In this document: positions 43,089 to 49,676 of the stretch, in pieces
Layout: every line of letters starts with the position of its first letter
Position numbering within the stretch: the stretch's first letter is position 1
Source of the DNA: Hymenobacter terricola
Lineage (GTDB): Bacteria > Bacteroidota > Bacteroidia > Cytophagales > Hymenobacteraceae
Assembly (NCBI RefSeq): GCF_017921975.2
Contig: NZ_JAGEMO020000003.1
Span: forward strand, 124,001-188,000
Length of the DNA: 64,000 nucleotides
Reading direction: 5' to 3'
The notes under the pieces: generated by a model
Database searches by the model: none
What the model was told of the DNA's origin: nothing
Seen by the model: the letters and a program-made list of their open reading frames with translations, nothing else
Position numbers and translations under genes: made by a program

Positions 43089-44213
43089 TTAGTTAACGGT
43101 TTTCAGCACTTCGGCCAGCTTGGCGGCCAGGGCTTCACCGCGCAGGTTTTTGGCAATAATCCGGCCCTTGGGGTCAATCAGGAAGGATTGGGGAATGGCT
43201 TTCACGCCGTAAGCGGCGGCGGCCACGCTGTTCCAGCTGGCCAGGTCCGAAACGTGGTTCCAGGTCAGGCCATCGGAGGCAATGGCTTTTTCCCACTTGG
43301 CCTTATCCTGGTCCAGCGACACGGAATAAATGGTAAACCCTTTGTCCTTGAACTGATTGTAGGCCTTCACCACGTTGGGGTTTTCCTGGCGGCAGGGGCC
43401 GCACCAGCTGGCCCAGAAATCAATCAGCACGTACTTGCCGCGCAGGCTGCTGAGGGCCATTTTGGCACCAGCGGGCGTGGGCAGGTCAATTTCCGGGGCC
43501 ATCGAGCCTTGCGCGGTGGCCCGCAGTGGCTCCAGCCGGGCCGTCAGCTCTTTGGTGAAGGGGGAATTGGGATTGGCCTTGCGCTGCACGCCCGCCACGG
43601 AATCAGCGAACTGAAATTCTTCCTCCGGATTCATAAAAGCCCCCACCGCGAAACCGCTCACCACCGAGGTGGCGTTGCGCCGAATCAGGGTTTTTACCTT
43701 GGCCGTGGTGCCGCCCTGAATCTGGTAGTATTCCTTCTCGACTGCTTTCATCTCCTCCGTTTTGCCGGCCTGACCGGCGGCGTTGTAGCGCTTGCCAATG
43801 TCCTCGAGCTGGCCCTTGCTGCCGGTCATCACCTGCGTGAGCTGGCGCAGCACTTCGGCATCCTTGCTGCCTTTCACGGTGTAGGTAGCGGGCAGGCTTT
43901 TGGCGTCACCGCTGAGCTGCACGTGGGTTTTGTTGTCCAGCAGCAACAGCACCTGATTGGCATCGTCCAGTTTCAGCTGGAAAATACCCGGCGCAGTGGC
44001 CAGGCCCTTTAGCGTGAAATTGCCCGAGGCATCGGTTTTGGCCTGGCCTTTCTCCACGAATTGATTGGAGGTGAGTTCCGCAAGGTGCAGCACCGTGCCG
44101 GCGGGCGCGTTCTTGAGCTGGCCCGAAACCTCGTAGCCATCGGCGGCGGCGGCGTTTTGGCAGGCATTGGCCATGCCCAACACGGTGGCAGCCAGAAAAA
44201 CAGATTTTATCAT
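43089..44213 (-). CDS. TlpA/ResA-like thioredoxin-fold lipoprotein with DUF4369-type N-terminus
   Basis: A 374-residue periplasmic protein. The lipoprotein-type signal is MIKSVFLAATVLGMANAC. Residues about 27-110 form a DUF4369-like beta domain (YEVSGQLKNAPAGTVLHLAE, FTLKGLATAPGIFQLKLDD). A helical linker follows (120-225), then the AhpC/TSA-TlpA domain with FWASWCGPCRQENP (redox cysteines) and the cis-Pro region AIPQSFLIDPKGRIIAKNL. The role is thiol-disulfide exchange in the periplasm. Divergent DNA upstream contains a REP-like inverted repeat and a 14-base palindrome next to the start. Confidence 0.92.
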   Translation of the reverse strand: MIKSVFLAATVLGMANACQNAAAADGYEVSGQLKNAPAGTVLHLAELTSNQFVEKGQAKTDASGNFTLKGLATAPGIFQLKLDDANQVLLLLDNKTHVQLSGDAKSLPATYTVKGSKDAEVLRQLTQVMTGSKGQLEDIGKRYNAAGQAGKTEEMKAVEKEYYQIQGGTTAKVKTLIRRNATSVVSGFAVGAFMNPEEEFQFADSVAGVQRKANPNSPFTKELTARLEPLRATAQGSMAPEIDLPTPAGAKMALSSLRGKYVLIDFWASWCGPCRQENPNVVKAYNQFKDKGFTIYSVSLDQDKAKWEKAIASDGLTWNHVSDLASWNSVAAAAYGVKAIPQSFLIDPKGRIIAKNLRGEALAAKLAEVLKTVN

Positions 44214-44219
44214 AGGATG

Positions 44220-44233
44220 AAGCATATATGCTT
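44220..44233. promoter_or_regulatory. 14-base perfect palindrome AAGCATATATGCTT at the TlpA-like gene start
   Basis: AAGCATATATGCTT is perfectly self-complementary and lies in the leader, seven bases before the ATG. A near-consensus -7 box (TACATTTA) is at 44244-44251 on the reverse strand. It could be an operator in the leader or chance. Confidence 0.35.
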
Positions 44234-44296
44234 AAGCTTGTGCTAAATGTAGCCAACGCGGGCCAGTGAAGTTATTGTTCCGAAGCAGGAATTCAG

Positions 44297-44395
44297 AACG
44301 TTTGCTGAGCGCAGTCGAAGCATCGCTACCGCTTCGTTGAATCGAGTTGATTACTTGCGCGGTAGAGAAGCTTCGACTGCGCTGAGCATGACGTT
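44297..44395. repeat. REP-like inverted repeat (TGAGCGCAGTCGAAGC type)
   Basis: Left arm AACGTTTGCTGAGCGCAGTC... to GCTACCGC (about 44297-44332) and right arm GCGGTAGAGAAGCTTCGACT... to ATGACGTT (about 44359-44395) are near-perfect inverses separated by about 27 bases. The core matches the single-core palindrome at 10626-10663. It lies between the TlpA-like gene and gatB. Confidence 0.7.
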
Positions 44396-44422
44396 GGGGT
44401 TGACGGTCAAGCAAGCAATTCC

Positions 44423-45880
44423 TTACCCTTCCAGCGCGGCGCGCAGCAGCTGGTTAGCCAGCTTGGGGTCGGCTTTGCCGCCGGTCAGCTTCATCAATTC
44501 GCCCATAAACATGCCGGTGAGCGACTTTTTGCCCGCCCGGTACTCGGCAACTTTGGCCGGGTTGCCGTCCACAACTTGCTGCACCAGGCCGGCCAGCTCG
44601 CCGGTATCGGCTTGCGTGAGCAGGCCCAGGCTTTCGGCCGCGCCGGTTGCGTTGGCGGAGGGATGGTCGAGCAAATGCGGAAAAAGCTGCTTGCTGGCGA
44701 CGGAATAATTGATTTTTCCCGCGTCAATCAGGTCGATGATGCCGGCAATCTGGGCCACGTCGAGCGGGAAGTCGGCCATGGTGAGGGCGCGCTCATTGAG
44801 GTAGGATTTCACCGGGCCCATCACCCAGTTGGCCGCCGCTTTGGAGTTGGGCGTGAGACGCGAAAGGTCGTCGAAGAACAGGGCCACCTCCTTCTGGTCA
44901 ATCAGCACCGAGGCGTCGTAGTCGTTCAGGCCCAGCTCGCCCACAAAGCGCGAGTACAGCTGCTGCGGCAGGGCCGGCAGCTCGGCGGCCACGCGGTGCA
45001 GCCACTCGTCGGAAATCACCAGCGGGGGCAGGTCGGGCTCCGGGAAGTACCGGTAGTCGTTCATGGTTTCCTTGCTGCGCTGGCCGTTGGTGGTGCCGCT
45101 GGCTGCGTCGAAACCGCGGGTTTCGCTGTCCACTTCGCCGCCGGCTTCGATGATGTTTATCTGCCGCTCGATTTCGTAGGCAATGGCCCGCTGCACGTTG
45201 CGGAAGGAGTTCATGTTCTTTACTTCCACCTTCATGCCGAACTGCTTGGCGCCGTGCAGCATGACGGAAATGTTGGCGTCGCAGCGCAGTGAGCCTTCTT
45301 CCATGTTGCCGTCGCAGATGCCGAGGTACTCCACCAGCTTCTTGATTTCGATGAGGTAGGCGTAGGCTTCCTCGCCGGTCCGGATGTCGGGCTCACTCAC
45401 AATCTCAATCAGCGGCACGCCGGCGCGGTTCAGGTCAACCAGGGTTTCGGTTTCGCCGGCCAGGTGCATCGATTTGCCCGCGTCTTCCTCCATGTGAATG
45501 CGCGTGACGCCGATGCGCTTGGTGGACCCGTCGCTGAGGCGCACGTCGACGTGGCCGTCGTGGCAAATCGGGGTTTTGTCCTGGGTAATCTGGTAGCCCT
45601 TGGGCAGGTCGGGGTAGAAGTAGTTTTTGCGCGCAAACAGGTTGTCGCGCCGAATCTGGCAGTTGGTGGCCAGGCCCATTTTCATGGCAAACTCCACGGC
45701 CGTGCGGTTCACCTTGGGCAAGGTGCCGGGGTGGCCGAGGGTAATCACCGACAGGTTGGTGTTGGGCGCGACGCCGTATTCGTTCTCATCGGCAGAGTAC
45801 ATCTTGCTGTGCGTGAGCAGCTGGGCGTGTACTTCGAGGCCGATGACGGGCTGGTATTTGGCAAGGGTGGCTTCGTCCAT
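44423..45880 (-). CDS. gatB: Aspartyl/glutamyl-tRNA(Asn/Gln) amidotransferase subunit B
   Basis: A 485-residue GatB. The N-terminal kinase-like domain holds YQPVIGLEVHAQLLTHSKMYSADEN, NTNLSVITLGHPGTLPKVNR, FARKNYFYPDLPKGYQITQ and EEDAGKSMH. The phosphotransfer segment NRAGVPLIEIVSEPDIRTGEEA follows, with EVKNMNSFRNVQRAIAYEIERQ. The C-terminal YqeY-like domain is at about 345-485. With GatA and GatC it transamidates misacylated tRNA. Length is normal. A near-consensus -7 box (TACCTTTA, 45918-45925) lies 38 bases upstream. gatA and gatC are not in the window, as usual for Bacteroidota. Confidence 0.95.
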   Translation of the reverse strand: MDEATLAKYQPVIGLEVHAQLLTHSKMYSADENEYGVAPNTNLSVITLGHPGTLPKVNRTAVEFAMKMGLATNCQIRRDNLFARKNYFYPDLPKGYQITQDKTPICHDGHVDVRLSDGSTKRIGVTRIHMEEDAGKSMHLAGETETLVDLNRAGVPLIEIVSEPDIRTGEEAYAYLIEIKKLVEYLGICDGNMEEGSLRCDANISVMLHGAKQFGMKVEVKNMNSFRNVQRAIAYEIERQINIIEAGGEVDSETRGFDAASGTTNGQRSKETMNDYRYFPEPDLPPLVISDEWLHRVAAELPALPQQLYSRFVGELGLNDYDASVLIDQKEVALFFDDLSRLTPNSKAAANWVMGPVKSYLNERALTMADFPLDVAQIAGIIDLIDAGKINYSVASKQLFPHLLDHPSANATGAAESLGLLTQADTGELAGLVQQVVDGNPAKVAEYRAGKKSLTGMFMGELMKLTGGKADPKLANQLLRAALEG

Positions 45881-45917
45881 ATCAAAAAACGCGGGGGTCC
45901 TGAGTGCTAATTAACCC

Positions 45918-45925
45918 TAAAGGTA
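45918..45925 (-). promoter_or_regulatory. -7-like box for gatB (TACCTTTA)
   Basis: One mismatch to TAnnTTTG on the reverse strand, 38 bases before the gatB ATG. Confidence 0.35.
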
Positions 45926-45994
45926 ACGGGTACAGACAAGCCAACGGCCACGGGCCGCACCCAGGTTCCGCGGATTTACGCGCCGGGCCGGCCC

Positions 45995-46852
45995 CTACCG
46001 GAAGCGGCCGTAGCCCCGCGGCGCACCGTACCCCGGCCGGTAGGGCGTCTCCAGGGTGTAGTACACCGGCACCGTGAGGTAGCTCATCAGCACCTGGCCA
46101 TCGCGCCGGCCGGGCACGAACTGGCGCTTGAGCTTGGCCACGGCCCGCAACGCCGCGTTGTTGAGAAAAGAGGCCGTGGAGTGCACCACGCGGGCATTGC
46201 TGATGCGGCCATCCGGGGCCACGGCCAGCTCCACGTCGATTTCGCGCAGCCAGCTACGCCGCAGCATGGTCATCGTTTGGTTACTTTCGCGGCGCATGGC
46301 GTCCCGCTCCGGGGCCGTGAGGCGCACGGCTTTCGTCAGCTCTCTGGTCAGCTGCTCGGGGCCGCCGGGGTATAAGGGCAGCTGCTCGTAGATAAAATAG
46401 GGCACGGCGGCGCCGTCGGGTCCGTAGCAGCGGCCGATGCCGCAACGGCCGTTTTCGTAGTGCTCGCGCCGTTTCAGGCCGCCGTCGGGGTAGTAGGTAA
46501 ACAAGTCGCCGTTGCGCTGCCCGCGCATGTATTCCTCCTTGGAACGCATCTGCCCGTCTTCGTACCACGTGCTGAGGGTGCCGTGCCGGATGCCCCGGTA
46601 CGCGTTGGCGTAGGGAATGTACTGCTTGAGGTGCCCCGAAGGATAATACACCCGCGTGACGGCGCTCAGGCTGTCGCGGAAGACCGTTTCGGCGCAATAG
46701 GCGGCCGAATCGAGTTGGGTAGCCGGCTGGGCGTCTTCCCTAAAGAATGTGGCGGGTGGGCTGGGCAGCGCCTTTGGTGGGGCCTGTGCGTGGCTCGCCA
46801 GGGGGCCGGCCGCCAGCAGCGCCAGCTTCAGAAAAAGTGGTTGCGTTTTCAC
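45995..46852 (-). CDS. Secreted MORN-repeat protein with TonB C-terminal domain (1)
   Basis: A 285-residue protein from GTG 46852. The signal peptide is MKTQPLFLKLALLAAGPLASHAQ. Residues 70-150 hold MORN_2/YwqK-type repeats (GIRHGTLSTWYEDGQMRSKEE, RNGDLFTYYPDGGLKRREHYENG) leading to the motif CYGPDGAAVPYF. The C-terminal domain (175-285) is TonB_C-like: WLREIDVELAVAPDGRISNAR, AVAKLKRQFVPGRRDGQVLM and YLTVPVYYTL. A tail rich in Tyr, Gly and Arg follows. The same architecture is seen in two genes at 48-50 kb. Function unknown; probably periplasmic or outer-membrane associated. Confidence 0.72.
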   Translation of the reverse strand: MKTQPLFLKLALLAAGPLASHAQAPPKALPSPPATFFREDAQPATQLDSAAYCAETVFRDSLSAVTRVYYPSGHLKQYIPYANAYRGIRHGTLSTWYEDGQMRSKEEYMRGQRNGDLFTYYPDGGLKRREHYENGRCGIGRCYGPDGAAVPYFIYEQLPLYPGGPEQLTRELTKAVRLTAPERDAMRRESNQTMTMLRRSWLREIDVELAVAPDGRISNARVVHSTASFLNNAALRAVAKLKRQFVPGRRDGQVLMSYLTVPVYYTLETPYRPGYGAPRGYGRFR

Positions 46853-46954
46853 CGGAAGGGGCCGCTGCCAGGGCAGGTTAATCGGCGCGAAACAATTAGG
46901 CCCCAAAGTACGCAGCGGCCGGAGAAACGGCAATATCCGGCCGAACGGCCGGCC

Positions 46955-47881
46955 TTATTTCACCGGCCGCTGCAGCTGCTGGATAGCCATCATTTGCTCC
47001 AGGCTTTTGCTCATGCCTTCGTTCGAGCCGTCGAGGAAAATGACGTTGCCTTTGCCCTGTTCGGCGAAATGCTTGATGGCCTCGGTCCACATCGAGAAGT
47101 AGACCATCGACGGGTCAAGGTTGTTTTTGCTCATTTCTTCCACGGCGTGGGCGAGGCCCTTGGTCACTTCTTCACGGAACAGGGCCACGCCCTGGCCGCG
47201 CAGCTGGGCGGCGATTTTCTCGGCTTCGGCCGCGATTTTGATGGCGTTGCCCTCGGCTTCGGCGGCTTTGGTTTTGGTGATGAGCAGGGCCTGGCCTTCG
47301 TTTTCGGCGGCGGCTTTGAGGTTGTTCGACGCCACGACTTTGGCCATCGAGCGCATGATTTCCTCATCAAAAGCAATGTCGTTGAGCTGCAAGTCAATCA
47401 AATGGTAGCCCCAGCTTTCGAGCGTGGCATCGAGCTGGTCTTTCACATGCAACACGATTTCGCCCCGCAGACTCAGAACGGCCGCCTGCCGCTGCGTGGC
47501 CACGAACGCCCGGATACTGCCCTCCACGGTGCGCACCAGCGCCTGCATCAGGCTTTGCTCATCCACAAACTTGAAGGCCACGTTCTTGATGGCTTCCTCG
47601 CTCTGGTCGAAGGCCGCGTACACCAGCATGGCCTTGAAGTTGACGTTGGCCTGGTCGATGGTAATGGCCTGGAAATTCAACTCCAGCGAACGGTTCTGGA
47701 TGGAAATTCGCTTGTAAACGGCCTCAATAAACGGCAGCTTAAAATTCAGCCCCGGCGACATGATGCGCCGGTACTTGCCGAAAACCGTAACCACCGCCAC
47801 CGTGCCCTGCGGCACGATGACGTAGCAGAGAAACAGCGTCAAGGCGATGAGGCCCAGGATGACGAGCGCAAAGGTTGACAT
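46955..47881 (-). CDS. SPFH/Band 7 (stomatin/prohibitin-like) membrane protein
   Basis: A 308-residue protein. An N-terminal helix (STFALVILGLIALTLFLCYVIV) anchors an SPFH domain (VPQGTVAVVTVFGKYRRIMSPGLNFKLP, FAKAMLVYAAF-like strand KAMLVYAAFDQSEEAIKN, ALVRTVEGSIRAFVATQRQ). A coiled-coil rich in Ala and Glu follows (KAAAENEGQALLITKTKAAEAEGNAIKI) and a hydrophobic C-terminal segment. These scaffold proteins organise membrane microdomains and sometimes control proteases such as FtsH. It is flanked by MORN/TonB_C genes in the same direction, so they could share a transcript. Confidence 0.92.
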   Translation of the reverse strand: MSTFALVILGLIALTLFLCYVIVPQGTVAVVTVFGKYRRIMSPGLNFKLPFIEAVYKRISIQNRSLELNFQAITIDQANVNFKAMLVYAAFDQSEEAIKNVAFKFVDEQSLMQALVRTVEGSIRAFVATQRQAAVLSLRGEIVLHVKDQLDATLESWGYHLIDLQLNDIAFDEEIMRSMAKVVASNNLKAAAENEGQALLITKTKAAEAEGNAIKIAAEAEKIAAQLRGQGVALFREEVTKGLAHAVEEMSKNNLDPSMVYFSMWTEAIKHFAEQGKGNVIFLDGSNEGMSKSLEQMMAIQQLQRPVK

Positions 47882-48047
47882 GGAAGTTGTGCGGGTGAAA
47901 GGTGAGATGGGAATTCAAGGGCTTGCCCCGGCAGCTCAAATGTACATTGCACCAGTTGTCTGGCTTCATTTCAAAAAGCTTCTTTTCAACCTTGATAGCG
48001 AAAGGGGGCTTTTCGGCTCATGCGGGGCAACAAAGCCAGGGCGCAAC

Positions 48048-48806
48048 TTACTGAATTCTAAACGTAATGGGCACTGTGAAGCTGATGGCGGCAATTTCTC
48101 CATCGTACTTTCCCGGCGTAAAACGCCCGAGCTGCTTCACGGCCTGCACCGCCGCCGCATCCAAAGGCGGCGTCACGGCCTTTGTCACCCGCACATCAGT
48201 CACCTTGCCCTTTTTCGAGACCACGAACGTGACGAGAACCTGCCCGGTTTGTGAGTAGCGCAGGGCCTCGGGTGGGTACTGCACCCGGCGCGATACTGCC
48301 GCCACAATGGCCTGCTTGCTGCCGTCGCCCTCCGAGTACACGGGCATCACCAAGAACTCAAAAAACGGCACGGCGGTGCCGTCGGCACGGTAGCACTCGC
48401 CTTTCGTAACCTTGTCGGCCACATACGTTTCGTGCCGCTTCAACTGTCCCGACGCGTAGTAGAGCCGGCTTTCGCCCTGTTTGGCGCCGTGCACAAACTC
48501 CTGGTGCCACTTCTGCTGGCCGTTGGGATACCAGTTGTCGAAAGAGCCGTGGGCAATGTTTTTTTGGACGTTGTCATAGGTGCAGATGCTCTGCAGCTTC
48601 CCGTTCAGAAAGTAGTCGCGCAGCGTGCCGCCCACACTGTCGGTGTATTCGGTTTCGCGCCGGTAGCGTGCGCCCACTTCGGAGGGCAACACGTGGAAAG
48701 TGGAATCCAGAAACTCCCTTTTCAGCGGCGGAATAATCTGCTGCGCCAATGCCGTGGGTCCAAATCCACCCAGGAAAACCAGTAGCAGCCAACGCATATT
48801 TTTCAT
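48048..48806 (-). CDS. Secreted MORN-repeat protein with TonB C-terminal domain (2)
   Basis: A 252-residue protein with signal peptide MKNMRWLLLVFLGGFGPTALAQ. MORN_2 repeats follow (GGTLRDYFLNGKLQSICTYD, AHGSFDNWYPNGQQKWHQEF, KQGESRLYYASGQLKRHETY) and then a CYRADGTAVPFFEF motif. The TonB_C domain is at about 165-252 (GQVLVTFVVSKKGKVTDVRVTK, AVKQLGRFTPGKYDGEIAAI, SFTVPITFRIQ). It is a paralogue of the genes at 45995 and 48843 and more canonical than the last. Start ATG 48806, or Met 4 as an alternative. Confidence 0.75.
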   Translation of the reverse strand: MKNMRWLLLVFLGGFGPTALAQQIIPPLKREFLDSTFHVLPSEVGARYRRETEYTDSVGGTLRDYFLNGKLQSICTYDNVQKNIAHGSFDNWYPNGQQKWHQEFVHGAKQGESRLYYASGQLKRHETYVADKVTKGECYRADGTAVPFFEFLVMPVYSEGDGSKQAIVAAVSRRVQYPPEALRYSQTGQVLVTFVVSKKGKVTDVRVTKAVTPPLDAAAVQAVKQLGRFTPGKYDGEIAAISFTVPITFRIQ

Positions 48807-48842
48807 CAGGAGTTAAGAAAACAGAATGGAATTTACGACCAA

Positions 48843-49655
48843 TCAGCGATATAGAACCTTGGCCTGCACCACTCCTTCCACCACATCGTTGGTAGGCTGA
48901 CCCTCGAGCACGGCGGGCTCGAAGGCCGGCAACTGGTTGATGGCTTTGAGGATGGCGGCCTGCAAGGCGGCCGGGGCATCCGTCAACAAGCGGGCGTCTT
49001 GTACCGCGCCTGTGGGGTCAATTCGGAAGGCATAATACACCAGCAGTTCCTTGGGCTGCTGGTAGCCGGCCGGCAAAAACCCTTTGTACTCCTGCTGCAC
49101 CAGTTTCAGAAACCTGCCCGAATAGGTGTTCTTACCCTTCAGTTGCGCAAACGTGTGGTAGGGCGGGCACTTTGCCAGGGCCTGGCCCGTGGAATCGTAA
49201 CAAGTGCTGGTGCCTTTGCCGGAAGTAAAGAGCTGATTACGACACAGCTTCCCGTTGGGGTGGTAGGTGCGCAATACCCCTACCGTCTGGCTTTTATGGT
49301 AGGTCAGCTCCTCGCGCAGTTGGCCGGTTTCGTACCACTCGCGGCTGTGGCCTTCCAGCTCAATCCCCGGCACCAGCCCCGTAAAGTATTGTTCCAGAAT
49401 CAAGCGGCCGGTGGCCAGCATGTAGCGCCGGGCCTGCCAGTTCAGCCCGGCACTGTCGATTCGGGTAAATCGGTCGTAGCAATGCGCGCCTTCCGGCCCG
49501 GCCGGCAGCGGCACCCAATACTTATCGTAATAACGAAGGCCCACCGGCTGGCCCAGCAGGTCGTCGACCACGCGCACGATGGGGACGCCCACCGTTTGGC
49601 CGTGCAGCACCGTGCGGCTAGCCAATAGCAACACCGCAAGCAGTTGCTTTTTCAT
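48843..49655 (-). CDS. Secreted MORN-repeat protein with degenerate TonB-like C-terminal domain (3)
   Basis: A 270-residue protein with signal peptide MKKQLLAVLLLASRTVLHGQ from ATG 49655. Repeats SREWYETGQLREELTYH and RTYHPNGKLCRNQLFTSG lead to the shared CYDSTGQALAKCP. The C-terminal domain (about 185-270: VYYAFRIDPTGAVQDARLL, AILKAINQLPAFEPAVLEGQ) keeps the TonB_C strand pattern but has lost the PG[KR] turn. It precedes gene 2 by 36 bases in the same direction and follows alaS; likely one transcript. Confidence 0.7.
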   Translation of the reverse strand: MKKQLLAVLLLASRTVLHGQTVGVPIVRVVDDLLGQPVGLRYYDKYWVPLPAGPEGAHCYDRFTRIDSAGLNWQARRYMLATGRLILEQYFTGLVPGIELEGHSREWYETGQLREELTYHKSQTVGVLRTYHPNGKLCRNQLFTSGKGTSTCYDSTGQALAKCPPYHTFAQLKGKNTYSGRFLKLVQQEYKGFLPAGYQQPKELLVYYAFRIDPTGAVQDARLLTDAPAALQAAILKAINQLPAFEPAVLEGQPTNDVVEGVVQAKVLYR

Positions 49656-49676
49656 CAATTATAACGAAGGGAAATG

